NCBI GenBank assembly: GCA_903842595.1
Contig: CAIMMO010000230.1
Span: 47,590-111,589 of the forward strand
Direction: 5' to 3'
Length of the DNA stretch: 64,000 bases
Source of the DNA: an uncultured Alphaproteobacteria bacterium
GTDB lineage: Bacteria; Pseudomonadota; Alphaproteobacteria; Caulobacterales; Hyphomonadaceae
A model generated the notes under the pieces. The model was not told the DNA's origin, did not search any database, and saw nothing but the letters and a program-made list of their open reading frames with translations. The translations under genes were made by a program, and so were the position numbers. Of the stretch, positions 34,524-43,254 are shown in pieces (within the stretch, counting starts at the first letter, position 1; each line of letters opens with the position of its first letter).

Positions 34524-34960
34524 TTTTTTTGCTGCGGAGCGCGAAGCGCACCCGCAATGCCGCCAACGATCAGGCCAACAACGCTCGCCTGCGCAACAAG
34601 GGCGAACGAGACAGTTGGTGTTGCAGCGGTAGCGACCAGGCCAGCACCCGCGCCGAGCAGTCCGCCGATCGCCATGCCCTCCGCGATCGGGCGTCCGAGA
34701 TCTGGTCGCTGCTTGGCGCCAGGAAGGTGTTCCATGCTCTTCAGATGCATGAGCGCCCGCGAAACGTCCCGCAGGTTGGTTTTCTCGCCCCCAGACATGT
34801 TCTCGGCAGTGCTTTCCGCCAGGCGCTGTGCGTCCAGCTTCCAGCTCTCGAGAATCCGCAGCCGGTCCTTGTGCTTGAGGCCAGGGTAGGTCAGCACCTC
34901 GCCTGGATTGTCGAAGTGTCGTGTGGGTTGCATGACCAGTTCATCGACATGCGTGTTCAT
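34514..34960 (-). CDS. Stress-associated membrane protein of unknown function
   Basis: A 148-residue protein. The N-terminal half is soluble and acidic, with FDNPGEVLTYPGLKHKDRL and ILESWKLDAQRLAESTAENM. The C-terminal half has two hydrophobic glycine-rich segments (AIGGLLGAGAGLVATAA and FALVAQASVVGLIVGGIAGAL). The DNPGEVL...KxxILxSWxxDA pattern recurs in small alphaproteobacterial proteins of unknown role. The start at 34960 has GGAGAAG 5 bases upstream. A perfect EcfG-type element (spacer 17) is 32 bp before it. Confidence 0.7.
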   Translation of the reverse strand: MNTHVDELVMQPTRHFDNPGEVLTYPGLKHKDRLRILESWKLDAQRLAESTAENMSGGEKTNLRDVSRALMHLKSMEHLPGAKQRPDLGRPIAEGMAIGGLLGAGAGLVATAATPTVSFALVAQASVVGLIVGGIAGALRAPQQKKEL

Positions 34961-34991
34961 GCGCTTCTCCTCGCACACATTGTCAGCCAAC

Positions 34992-35017
34992 AACGGCAGC
35001 CGGTGACATGGAGTTCC
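34992..35017 (-). promoter_or_regulatory. EcfG-type promoter of the gene at 34960
   Basis: Minus-strand GGAAC (35017-35013), 17 bp, CGTT (34995-34992), exact elements with the alternative 17-bp spacing, 31 bp before the start codon. Confidence 0.7.
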
Positions 35018-35089
35018 GGAAAAGAGTCAGCAGAAAATCAACGGCTGGGGGGCTCCAGCCGTCAACAGCCACATACCATTGCGTGCGGG

Positions 35090-35890
35090 TTAGCTCGGTC
35101 CGTCGCTCGGCAGGCTGGCGTAAGCGATCCCGCCATCCACTGCGATCGAGTCGCCCACGACATAGTCGCCAGCTTTTGATGCAAGAAAGATTGCCGTCCC
35201 AGCCATGTCCTCGTCGCGCCCGATCCGCCGCATCGGCGTGCGCTGCGCAACCATGTCCTCATGATCACGCGCCGCCTTGTTCATCTCGGACGCAAACGGA
35301 CCCGGCGCGATCGCCGTCACGATGATGTTGTCTTGCACCAGCCGCGCCGCCATCCGCTTGGTAAGATAGAGCAGCGACGATTTCGACGCATGATACGAAT
35401 ACGTGTCCCACGGGTTAAGGCGAATGCCGTCGATCGAGCAGATGTTGATCACCTTAGCAGGCCGCTCCGGGCTCGCAGCCTTCTTCAGCGCCGCATGCAG
35501 CGCCTGCGTCAGGAAGAACGGCGACTTAACGTTGAGGTCCATCACCTTGTCCCAGCCATGCTCGGGAAATTCCTCGAACGCCGCGCCCCAGGCCGCGCCC
35601 GCATTGTTGACGAGGATGTCGAGCTTGCCTTCGCGCTTGTAGATTTCCTCCGCCAGCATCTTCCCACCGGCCACCGTCGAAATGTCCTGCGGCAGCGAGA
35701 TGCATTCCGCATGCCCCAGAGCGGTCAGCTCCGCCGCCGTCGCATCACAGGCGTCCGCCTTGCGTGCGGAGATGTAGGTCTTGGCTCCGCTCTCGACGAA
35801 CCCCCGCGCGATCATCTTGCCAATGCCACGCGACCCGCCCGTGACGAGCGCAACACGTCCCTTCAGCGAAAACAGATTGTCGATCATCAT
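35090..35890 (-). CDS. SDR-family oxidoreductase
   Basis: A 266-residue short-chain dehydrogenase with GRVALVTGGSRGIGK, NNAGAAWG, the catalytic pair in YSYHASKSS and a PGPFASEM loop. The NICSIDGIRLNPWDTYSYHASK stretch resembles RhlG-type and rhamnolipid/ketoacyl reductase relatives, but the substrate is unknown. It stands alone on the minus strand between the stress island and the serine hydrolase; an EcfG element before it was considered and rejected. Confidence 0.85.
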   Translation of the reverse strand: MMIDNLFSLKGRVALVTGGSRGIGKMIARGFVESGAKTYISARKADACDATAAELTALGHAECISLPQDISTVAGGKMLAEEIYKREGKLDILVNNAGAAWGAAFEEFPEHGWDKVMDLNVKSPFFLTQALHAALKKAASPERPAKVINICSIDGIRLNPWDTYSYHASKSSLLYLTKRMAARLVQDNIIVTAIAPGPFASEMNKAARDHEDMVAQRTPMRRIGRDEDMAGTAIFLASKAGDYVVGDSIAVDGGIAYASLPSDGPS

Positions 35891-35976
35891 GTGCGCGGCT
35901 CCCGGTGCGTTTCTTGTTGGTGGTCAGGGTAGCGGCCCGCGCACAAAACGCCAACGAGATTGAAGACCCCGAGGGT

Positions 35977-37224
35977 TCACCCAATCAGATGCGCCGCCAA
36001 CGCCGCATAAGCCGGCAACGACACCTTGTCCAAAACCGAATTCCCATTCGCCGCCACTGGATGTGAAGCCAGCCGCGCGATCACAAGCTCGGCCTTGGGC
36101 GCGATCCAGCACACCTGCCCATGGATGCCCCGTGCGGTGAACGCGCCAAGCTCATTGTGCGACACCCACCACTGGTTGCGGTAACTCCAGCCCGTCATCG
36201 TTGTGTAGCCAGCCTTTGCGAAATCCTCCCTCCGCGCGCCGCCCGCAATGTCGTCCACGACGGCGCCAGGCACGACCTGGCGCCCGTTGAACGCCCCGCA
36301 ATTGCGCATCATCTCGCCAAATCGCGCCAGGTCACGCAGCGCAACGTTCATCCCGCCGCCACAAGCCGCCATCCCCGTCGGATCGACGATCAGGCAAGCA
36401 TCCTCCTCGGCGCCGATCTTCTGCCAGATCCGCTCCGAAACCAGCTGCGCCATCGCCTTGCCGGTCACGCGCTGCACCAGCCACGCCAGCACTTCGGTAT
36501 TGCAGGTCTTGTAGGCAAACGCCTGCCCATGCTCGCCCTGCTTCTTCAGCGTCGCCAGGAAGTCGACGATCGAGCGCGGCCCGTCATAGCCTTCCGGCGG
36601 CCTGCTATAGCCAGCCGCGATCCCGTACGTCCGCACTTCGGCTGCCGGGTCTGTGTACGCCTCCGAATACTTCACCCCCACCGTCATATCCATGACGTGC
36701 CGAACGCTCGCATCGCCAAAGGCGGACGCCTTCAACTCCGGCAGGTAGGCCGACACCGGCGCATCCGGATCAATCACGCCCTCATGCGCCTGCGTCGCAG
36801 CCAGCAATCCCACGAACGACTTTGTCACCGAGAATACGATGTGCGGCAGCTCCGGCGCGAGTGCGCCGCGATAGGTCTCGTAGATGACCGCGCCACGGTG
36901 CAGCACCACGATGCCATCGGTGAACATCGCATCGATCGACTGGCCCCATGTCATCATCTCGCCGTCCATCGTCGTGAAGGCGACCGCATCGAGGTCGTCG
37001 CGCAGCTGGCGGGGCAGGGCGCTCGGCGCCCCGGATCCGCGTCGCACATTCACTGTGGCTTTCAGCTCCCGCTGATGGCTGAACGCCCACCGCGTGTTTG
37101 GAAACGAGCTGCCCGACAGGTCCCCGGCATCCGCGCTGACGATCCGGTCCTGCGCCGGCGGAAATCCCTCCATCAGGCCCCGCGCCTTCGGGTCGCTATT
37201 GCCGGCGTTCCACTTCGTGCTCAT
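35977..37224 (-). CDS. Serine hydrolase of the class C beta-lactamase fold
   Basis: A 415-residue protein with the SxxK motif of penicillin-binding/beta-lactamase-fold esterases (FSVTKSF, Ser at about residue 135), a YSRPP stretch and a late HGQV. The CW-like GWSYRNQWW region is common in 6-aminohexanoate hydrolase-type esterases of this fold. No signal peptide is visible, so it is probably a cytoplasmic esterase or amidase rather than an antibiotic-resistance enzyme. It is transcribed away from the SOUL lipoprotein gene. Confidence 0.8.
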   Translation of the reverse strand: MSTKWNAGNSDPKARGLMEGFPPAQDRIVSADAGDLSGSSFPNTRWAFSHQRELKATVNVRRGSGAPSALPRQLRDDLDAVAFTTMDGEMMTWGQSIDAMFTDGIVVLHRGAVIYETYRGALAPELPHIVFSVTKSFVGLLAATQAHEGVIDPDAPVSAYLPELKASAFGDASVRHVMDMTVGVKYSEAYTDPAAEVRTYGIAAGYSRPPEGYDGPRSIVDFLATLKKQGEHGQAFAYKTCNTEVLAWLVQRVTGKAMAQLVSERIWQKIGAEEDACLIVDPTGMAACGGGMNVALRDLARFGEMMRNCGAFNGRQVVPGAVVDDIAGGARREDFAKAGYTTMTGWSYRNQWWVSHNELGAFTARGIHGQVCWIAPKAELVIARLASHPVAANGNSVLDKVSLPAYAALAAHLIG

Positions 37225-37350
37225 TCCGCTTCCCGCGCGCTGGCCCTGCTTCTTCGCCCGAGCCTAACCGCAAGTCCGTGAAAGACCAGTATGTTTGCAT
37301 GGGAATGATCCGCCTGGGGCGATGGCGCGTACAAGGTGCAGGAAACAAAC

Positions 37351-37926
37351 ATGCGCAAACTTGCTATTCTTCTGCCATCGCTCTGTCTGGCTGCCTGCGC
37401 GTCTGCGCCGGTCGAAGAGCCAGCCTACACCCTTCGCCAGGCCGACGGTGCATTCGAGGTGCGCGCCTATGCGCCAACCATCATTGCGGAAACCACCGTC
37501 GGTGGCGATGCGTTCGCCTCCCGCTTCGAGGGCTTTGGTCCGCTGGCCGACTACATCTTCGCCAAGGAGCGCGACGGCGAGAAGATCGCCATGACTGCCC
37601 CGGTGACGCAGCAGGCAACCACATCGGACGCATGGACAATTGGGTTTACCATGCCGGCAGGTTATTCGATGGAAACACTTCCCGCGCCGGCCAGCGGCAA
37701 CGTCACACTCATCGAGCAGCCCGCGCATACGATGGCCGTGCTCAAATTCACCGGCCTGGCCACCGAGCGCGACATGGATGAGGCAAAGCGCACGCTGATG
37801 CAAAAGGTCGCAAGCGCGGGCCTCGTGACAACTGGCGAACCTGTATTCGCGTTCTACGACCCGCCGTGGACCTTGCCGTTCATGCGCCGAAACGAAGTGA
37901 TGATCGCGCTGGCATCGAACAAGTAG
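37351..37926 (+). CDS. SOUL family haem-binding lipoprotein
   Basis: A 191-residue lipoprotein: signal peptide with lipobox LAAC, then a SOUL domain (YTLRQADGAFEVRAYAPTIIAE, EKIAMTAPVTQQ, TIGFTMPAGY, RNEVMIAL at the end). The MTAPV and FTMP motifs are typical. SOUL proteins bind haem or hydrophobic ligands; a bacterial role is not settled. The ATG at 37351 has AGGTGCAGGA upstream. It is divergent from the serine hydrolase and followed by a fasciclin lipoprotein on the same strand. Confidence 0.88.
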   Translation: MRKLAILLPSLCLAACASAPVEEPAYTLRQADGAFEVRAYAPTIIAETTVGGDAFASRFEGFGPLADYIFAKERDGEKIAMTAPVTQQATTSDAWTIGFTMPAGYSMETLPAPASGNVTLIEQPAHTMAVLKFTGLATERDMDEAKRTLMQKVASAGLVTTGEPVFAFYDPPWTLPFMRRNEVMIALASNK

Positions 37927-38067
37927 TTTTTACGACTTCAAGCAAACGTTGCATTTTCGTTATAACACATCCGTTCGCAGCAGCCGCGCGTATAACTTGA
38001 ATACAAAAGCGCGGTGCACCCGCGAACCGCTCTGCCAACTCGCACATCGACAACAGGAACCGATACA

Positions 38068-38613
38068 ATGAAGTTGCTTCTTCCCATCGCCGCTTTCGCC
38101 CTGATGGGCGTTGCTTGCACCGGCGAAACCGCCCCCGCCACGCCCGCGCCGGCTCCCGTCGCTGAAGCGCCGGCTGCCCCGGCTCCGGTCGAGACGAAGG
38201 ATATCGTCGACACAGCCGTCGGCGCTGGCCAGTTCACCACGCTCGTTGCTGCCGTTCAGGCCGCTGGCCTGGTCGAGACCCTGAAAGGCCCCGGCCCGTT
38301 CACTGTTTTCGCACCAACCGACGCTGCCTTCGCTGCGCTCCCGGCTGGCACGGTTGAAGACCTGCTGAAGCCCGAGAACAAGGCCAAGCTCACCGCGATC
38401 CTCACCTACCACGTTCTGCCGGCCGAAGTGATGTCGTCCGCCATCGGCGCGACGGCGACCGATGTCGCCACGGTTGAAGGCAAGACCGTCAAGGTCGATG
38501 GCAGCACCGCTGGCAAGGTCATGGTCAACGACGCAACCGTCGTCACCGCTGACGTCGATGCCTCCAACGGCGTCATCCACGTCATCGACAAGGTCCTCCT
38601 CCCGCCGATGTAG
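38068..38613 (+). CDS. Fasciclin-domain lipoprotein
   Basis: A 181-residue lipoprotein. The lipobox is VAC (Cys at about residue 17), followed by a Pro/Ala-rich linker and one fasciclin domain (about residues 50-180) with its two family motifs [16 protein letters not shown] and TYHVLP, ending [14 protein letters not shown]. Fasciclin domains mediate adhesion at the cell surface. The start at 38068 is chosen because it opens the signal peptide; the track adds 18 upstream residues. A strong terminator follows about 70 bp after the stop. Confidence 0.9.
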   Translation: MKLLLPIAAFALMGVACTGETAPATPAPAPVAEAPAAPAPVETKDIVDTAVGAGQFTTLVAAVQAAGLVETLKGPGPFTVFAPTDAAFAALPAGTVEDLLKPENKAKLTAILTYHVLPAEVMSSAIGATATDVATVEGKTVKVDGSTAGKVMVNDATVVTADVDASNGVIHVIDKVLLPPM

Positions 38614-38685
38614 TCAGTCCGCCATCTGGCGTCTGAAGAGCTTCCTCCCCAGCGCAGAAACGTCTGTCCTCCGAACTGCGCTGGA

Positions 38686-38720
38686 CAAGCCGCCCCGTCA
38701 GAAGGGCGGCTTGTTCCTTT
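38686..38720 (+). terminator. Intrinsic terminator after the fasciclin gene
   Basis: The stem CAAGCCGCC / GGCGGCTTG closes a loop of about 10 bases and is followed by TTCCTTTTC on the plus strand. It lies just before the convergent acyl-CoA dehydrogenase gene and may serve both directions. Confidence 0.7.
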
Positions 38721-38726
38721 TCGGGC

Positions 38727-39860
38727 CTAGTACCCCGCCAAACGCGCATAGCGGTCGCGGTGAAAACTCTCGCCGCCATACAGCCCCTCCAGCACGCGCG
38801 CGCGCTTCATGTAGAGGCCTGAGTCGTGCGCATCGGTCATGCCGATGCCGCCATGCATCTGCACCGTCTCGTTCGAAACCAGGTGCAGCGTCTCGCCCGC
38901 GCGCGCCTTGGCCAGCGAGGCAAGCTCTGAAATGTTGTTGGCGTTGCGGTCAAGCGCATCCAGCGCTGCCGCCACGCAGCTCCGCGTCAGCTCCAGCTCT
39001 GTGAACATGATCGCCGCACGATGCTGCAGCGACTGGAACGAGCCGATCAGCTGTCCGAACTGCTTGCGCACCTTCAGGTAGTCGCTCGTCATCTCGAACG
39101 CCGCATCCGCCGCTCCCAGCATCTCGGCCGCAGCGCCAATCCGCGCGCGATCGAGAATCTGCTCCAGCAAACCATACCCGCCGTCCACTGCGCCGAGAAC
39201 CGCGTCAGCGCCAACCTCGACGCCTGCGAAGCTGACATTCGCCGCAGCATGCGCATCCAGCGTCTTCAGCGCCGTCCGGGACACGCCCTTTGCGTCTCCT
39301 GGCACGAGGAAAAGTGTGATCCCTGTCGCGTCCCCCGCATCACCCGACGTGCGCGCCGCCACGATCAGCAGATCCGCCTCGGCGCCATCGACAACATACC
39401 GCTTCTCGCCCGACAGCGCGTAGCCCGCGCTGCTCCTCTTCGCGATCAGCTTCACATGCGCCGGATCATGATGCGGCCGCTCGTCCGCCGCCAGCGCGAC
39501 GATTGCTTCGCCGCCGGCAATCTTGCCGAGCCACGCATCTTTCTGCGGCTGCGACCCGCCCAGCATCAGCGCCGAGGCGCCGATCATCGCCGTCGAGAGC
39601 AGGGGAGAGGCCGCCAACGTGCGCCCCTGCGCTTCCAGAACCTGCCCAAGCCCGACATATCCAAAACCCGATCCGCCAAACTCCTCCGGCACGATTACGC
39701 CGGTGAAACCAAGCTCCGCGATCTCCTTCCACGAACCCGCATCATATGCCTTGCCGTCCTTGCGCAGCGCCCGCAACTGGCTCACCGGGAGCTTCTCGGC
39801 CGCATATGCCTTGGCGCTGTCGCGCAGCATCTGCTGCTCTTCGGTGAGCACGAATGGCAT
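38727..39860 (-). CDS. Acyl-CoA dehydrogenase
   Basis: A 377-residue flavoenzyme of the acyl-CoA dehydrogenase family: an N-terminal helical domain (TEEQQMLRDSAKAYAAEKLP), a FAD/substrate middle domain (GEKRYVVDGAEADLLIVAA), and the C-terminal motif VRKQFGQLIGSFQSLQHR with VQMHGGIGMT. It introduces a double bond into an acyl-CoA and passes electrons to ETF. The glutamate base of the classic enzymes is not obvious, which is common in the smaller subunits of heteromeric types. The gene lies 52 bp downstream of the HCCA isomerase-like gene on the same strand. Confidence 0.88.
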   Translation of the reverse strand: MPFVLTEEQQMLRDSAKAYAAEKLPVSQLRALRKDGKAYDAGSWKEIAELGFTGVIVPEEFGGSGFGYVGLGQVLEAQGRTLAASPLLSTAMIGASALMLGGSQPQKDAWLGKIAGGEAIVALAADERPHHDPAHVKLIAKRSSAGYALSGEKRYVVDGAEADLLIVAARTSGDAGDATGITLFLVPGDAKGVSRTALKTLDAHAAANVSFAGVEVGADAVLGAVDGGYGLLEQILDRARIGAAAEMLGAADAAFEMTSDYLKVRKQFGQLIGSFQSLQHRAAIMFTELELTRSCVAAALDALDRNANNISELASLAKARAGETLHLVSNETVQMHGGIGMTDAHDSGLYMKRARVLEGLYGGESFHRDRYARLAGY

Positions 39861-39912
39861 TGTGTTCTCCTCGCCAGGTGTGGATCTTGGCGCCAGCTGC
39901 GGCGCCCGTCCT

Positions 39913-40530
39913 TCAGTTCTGCGAGTTGGGTCTTAGCGTCCCGCGTATCGCCCAATCAAGGGCGTCCTCGAACCGGTCATTGCCCCAGAACAACTCGCCA
40001 TCCTCCGTCACGAAGCTCGGCGCGCCAAAGATACCAAGGCCAGCCGCAATCGCCGTCTCCTCGCGCAACTGCTCCTTCACCGGATCGGACGTCATCGCCG
40101 ACAGCGTCTCCAGCGGGTCCAGGCCCGCGCGCCGCGCTGCAGCATGCAGGATTTGCGGATCAGCAATGTCGCGGTCATGCACGAAGTTGGCCTGGTAGAC
40201 AGCCTTCACGAAGTTTGGCCGCGCCTCCTGCGGCAGCGACAGCGTGATCCGTGCCGCCATCAACCCGTTCTGGGGAAAACGCCCCGGCCGCTTGAACGGC
40301 AAGCCGTACCTCTCGCAGGTCCGTTCTACATCGCGCCACATGTACGAGCCCTTGACCGGCACCACATTGAACGGGCTGTCCTTCATCCCTTGTTGCGCGT
40401 GAAACAACGGCCCTAGCAGGAAGGGCCGCCACTCCAGCTCGACGCCCCGCGCCGCTGCAATCTTCCCGGCCCGCATCACCGCCGGGTAGGAATAGGTCGA
40501 CGCAAATTCGAACCAGAACTGAAGTTTCAC
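39913..40530 (-). CDS. 2-hydroxychromene-2-carboxylate isomerase-like protein (DsbA fold)
   Basis: A 205-residue member of the HCCA isomerase/DsbA-like family. It opens LQFWFEFASTYSYPAVMRA, where a Ser/Tyr occupies the CxxC place of DsbA, and continues with WRPFLLGPLF, RYGLPFKRP and a GIFGAPSFV cis-Pro loop before the conserved FWGNDRFEDAL end. Family members use glutathione to isomerise aromatic-pathway intermediates. It is the first of two genes with the acyl-CoA dehydrogenase and is divergent from the DUF1993 gene. Confidence 0.87.
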   Translation of the reverse strand: MKLQFWFEFASTYSYPAVMRAGKIAAARGVELEWRPFLLGPLFHAQQGMKDSPFNVVPVKGSYMWRDVERTCERYGLPFKRPGRFPQNGLMAARITLSLPQEARPNFVKAVYQANFVHDRDIADPQILHAAARRAGLDPLETLSAMTSDPVKEQLREETAIAAGLGIFGAPSFVTEDGELFWGNDRFEDALDWAIRGTLRPNSQN

Positions 40531-40642
40531 GAAAGCCTCGCCGCCAGATTCCCGATCCTAGCAGATTGTGGCCAGAAATGCCGCTCCCATATCCATTGCC
40601 GGACGGGCGTCTTCCAGACTCACAAAGGACAAGGGACGATCC

Positions 40643-41149
40643 ATGACGATTTCGATGCACAAGGCCAGTGCGCCTGTTTTCCTGCGCATGCTGACGAATC
40701 TCGATCAGTTGCTTGCCAAGGCCGAGGACAACGCGAAGGCACGCGGCTTCGATCCGGACCTTCTGGTGACGCAGCGCCTTGCGCCAGACATGCGCCCGCT
40801 CTCGTCCCAGATCCAGCTTGCGAGCGATTCGGCAAAGGGCGCGATGGCGCGTCTGTCCGGCGGCGCGCCGCCCGCAATGCCTGACACCGAAACAACGATT
40901 GACCAGCTCCGCGCCCGCATCGCAGCCACGATCGACTATGTGAAAAGCGTCCCCGCCGAAGCCGTCGACGGCTCGGAAGAGCGCGACGTCGTCCTGAGAA
41001 CGCCAAGCGGCGACATCCCCTTCAAGGGCCTCGCCTTCCTGACCGGCTTTGCGCTCCCCAACTTCCTGTTCCACGTCACCACCGCCTACGCGATCCTCCG
41101 CCACAGCGGCGTCCCACTCGGCAAGCTGGACTTCCTGGGGCGCGGATAG
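40643..41149 (+). CDS. DUF1993 family protein
   Basis: A 168-residue soluble protein of the DUF1993 family: MLTNLDQLLAKAEDNA near the start, RLAPDMRPLSSQIQLASDSAKGA in the middle and PNFLFHVTTAYAILRHSGVPLGK at the end, which is the family's most conserved part. The fold is a four-helix bundle related to DinB-type proteins; biochemical function is unknown. The start at 40643 with AAGGGA upstream is preferred to the track start. Confidence 0.85.
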   Translation: MTISMHKASAPVFLRMLTNLDQLLAKAEDNAKARGFDPDLLVTQRLAPDMRPLSSQIQLASDSAKGAMARLSGGAPPAMPDTETTIDQLRARIAATIDYVKSVPAEAVDGSEERDVVLRTPSGDIPFKGLAFLTGFALPNFLFHVTTAYAILRHSGVPLGKLDFLGRG

Positions 41150-41847
41150 AACGCAGGCAGCGCGTCGAACGCCCAACTCGTTCCAACAACACTCACTGGG
41201 TCATTCTCGGGTTTGAGCCGAGAAACCTGGTTGCTGATTCGGAGGGAAGGAACGCCCCCGCGCACAGCTGCTGGTCCTCTTTCAACGCGTTCCGAACAAT
41301 CTCAAGCACTTGCACCGACAAGTTAGGCCGTTTCCCGACACGTGCGTCCTCCCGCATTGAGACCTGAGAGATACTGCATGCATCCATCCCGCATGGAGGA
41401 CGGCCATACACCGTTCAACGGCGCAGGGTGGATGCGGGCGAGCGTGAAGAGCCTCTCGAGCCAGCCACACGAGGCGCATTTACGGGAACTGGTCCTGAAC
41501 AGACCGGCCCGCGCGCCGGCAGCCTCAACGGCGCCAAGCGGATGGAATGCGGGGCCGCGGTGCGCGGGCTGCCGTCCAACGCCTGCCGGGGAGGCGGGAT
41601 CAGCAAACCTCTTGTCTACCGGTAGCTCTTCCCACATGCGGCGAGGCCAAATCCCGAGGGGCATCCCGCGTCCCCGGGCCCTCCATCGATCTGAAGACCC
41701 GGAATGACAGCATCACAGGCGGTTCACGCCGGCCTGGAGGCGAACGCATGCCCGGCAGCACATCAAACCCTCGATTGTTTCGCTTGCGACGCTTGAATCC
41801 TGCCGCCGCCTCTGGCTCAACTCGCAACAGACGGAACAGGCGGCGAC
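41150..41847. other. Intergenic region with dispersed repeat copy A
   Basis: About 700 bp without a gene. It has a short palindrome TTCTCGG / CCGAGAA (41204-41224) of the kind scattered in many alphaproteobacterial genomes, and the roughly 325-bp repeat described separately (41384-41710). All ORFs listed by the track in this region, on both strands, fall in the repeat and have no start signals. Confidence 0.6.
41384..41710 (+). repeat. Dispersed repeat, copy A (inverted relative to copy B)
   Basis: The sequence from CCATCCCGCATGGAGG to GACCCGGAATGACAG matches, at roughly 80% identity by eye, the reverse complement of 58001-58325. Shared blocks include CACCGTTCAACGG, GGTCCTGAACAGACCG, AACGCCTGCCGGGGA and GAGGCCAAATCCCGAGGGG. 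Near one end, GGGGAGGCGGGAT and ATCCCGCGTCCCC could pair (one mismatch) as a long hairpin. Neither copy keeps a common reading frame, so it is non-coding. Confidence 0.8.
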
Positions 41848-43254
41848 ATGGACGGCCATACGCGCAACGTGACCGACGCCGCACGCCTGCTGGAGCTGCA
41901 GCGCGCTGCCCAGCGCAAGGAGGGGCTTACCTCAGCGCGGGCGCGAATCGACCGCCTCTACCAGCTTGAGGACATGGTCCGGAAACGCGCTGATTCGATC
42001 GCGGACGCCATCTCGGCCGACTTCGGCAACCGTTCGCGCTTCGAAACGGACCTGCTCGAAACCATGGTGCTGGTCTCCGCCATCCGCCACGCGCGCAAGA
42101 ACGTGAAATGGTGGATGCAACCGAGCTATCGCGAGGTCGGGATCAATTTCTGGCCCGGCGCCGCCTGGGTGCGGCCCGAGCCGCTCGGCGTGGTCGGCAT
42201 CGTCTCGCCGTGGAACTACCCGTTGCAACTCGCCCTCTCGCCGCTGGTCGACGCCATAGCCGGCGGCAACCGCGTGATCATCAAGCCGTCCGAACAGACG
42301 CCAAATTTCTGCGACCTTCTGCATCGCGCCATCAGCGAGACATTCGAGGAAGACGAAATCGCCGTCGTGCTCGGCGGCCCCGAAGTCGCCGCCGAATTCT
42401 CGCGCCTTCCGTTCGACCATCTCGTCTTCACCGGCTCCACCGGCATCGGCCGCCGCGTCGCCGCTGCCGCCGCCGAGAACCTGACGCCCACGACGCTCGA
42501 GCTCGGCGGCAAGTCGCCCGCCATCGTCTGCCCTTCGGCGTCGATGACCAAGGCCGTGAAAGCGATCGCCTATGGCAAATTCATCAACGCGGGACAGACC
42601 TGCATCGCGCCGGACTACGTGCTCGTGCCGCGCGAGCGCACCATCGAGTTCGCCGAGTTGATCATCGGTGAGGCGCGCCGCGCCTATCCCGATCTCGGCC
42701 CCGACTATTCGAGCATGATAAACGAGCGCGCCTTCGACCGCCTGACGGCTGCGATCACCGAAGCAGAACTTGGCGGCGCGAAAGTGTTGCGTCATCCAGC
42801 GCCGTCAGACCGTGCACGCCGCGTCCTGCCGCCTGTCGTCGTCATCGACGCGCCGCAGGAGTCGCTGCTCATGCGAGAGGAAATCTTCGGGCCCGTCCTT
42901 CCGGTCATCGGCTATGACTCTCTCGCCGACGCGCTCGACTGGGTGAACTCACACCCGCATCCACTGGCACTCTACCTCTTCGCGGAAGATGCACGCGAAC
43001 AGTCCCGCGTCCTCGACCGAACGCAATCGGGCGGCGTCACCGTGAACGGCACCTTGCTCCATATCGCGCAGGAAGGCCTGCCATTCGGCGGCGTAGGGGC
43101 GAGCGGCTGGGGCGCCTATCACGGCAAGCAGGGCTTCGATCAGTTCACTCACCAGCGCGCCGTTTTCAAGACAGGATTCTTCAACTCGGCCACGCTTCTC
43201 GCGCCGCCCTACAGCAAGCGCGCAAAGAGCCTGCTGAAATTCCTGATGCGATGA
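41848..43254 (+). CDS. Aldehyde dehydrogenase, coniferyl-aldehyde dehydrogenase-like
   Basis: A 468-residue NAD(P)-dependent aldehyde dehydrogenase. Motifs are complete: GVVGIVSPWNYPLQL, the cofactor loop FTGSTGIGR, catalytic Glu in LELGGKSPAIV, and the nucleophile Cys in NAGQTCIAPDYVL. The short N-terminus, the KWWMQPSYREVGINFWPG stretch and the C-terminal QFTHQRAVF are typical of the group that includes coniferyl aldehyde and long-chain aldehyde dehydrogenases, many of which have a C-terminal hydrophobic segment. The exact aldehyde is unknown. It is convergent with the TIR gene, with no gap. Confidence 0.88.
   Translation: MDGHTRNVTDAARLLELQRAAQRKEGLTSARARIDRLYQLEDMVRKRADSIADAISADFGNRSRFETDLLETMVLVSAIRHARKNVKWWMQPSYREVGINFWPGAAWVRPEPLGVVGIVSPWNYPLQLALSPLVDAIAGGNRVIIKPSEQTPNFCDLLHRAISETFEEDEIAVVLGGPEVAAEFSRLPFDHLVFTGSTGIGRRVAAAAAENLTPTTLELGGKSPAIVCPSASMTKAVKAIAYGKFINAGQTCIAPDYVLVPRERTIEFAELIIGEARRAYPDLGPDYSSMINERAFDRLTAAITEAELGGAKVLRHPAPSDRARRVLPPVVVIDAPQESLLMREEIFGPVLPVIGYDSLADALDWVNSHPHPLALYLFAEDAREQSRVLDRTQSGGVTVNGTLLHIAQEGLPFGGVGASGWGAYHGKQGFDQFTHQRAVFKTGFFNSATLLAPPYSKRAKSLLKFLMR

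Noticed and set aside
34235-35179. 314-residue plus-strand ORF over the stress genes
   Set aside because: Shadow of two minus-strand genes that have signal or membrane segments and promoters.
35891-35976. EcfG-type promoter before the SDR gene at 35890
   Set aside because: Best match is TGAAC with an 18-bp spacer: wrong -35 base and wrong spacing.
36121-37281. 386-residue plus-strand ORF opposite the serine hydrolase
   Set aside because: His/Arg-rich antisense shadow; the minus strand has SxxK and complete family pattern.
41342-41707. ORFs in repeat copy A
   Set aside because: The frame is not conserved with copy B, so the repeat is not coding.
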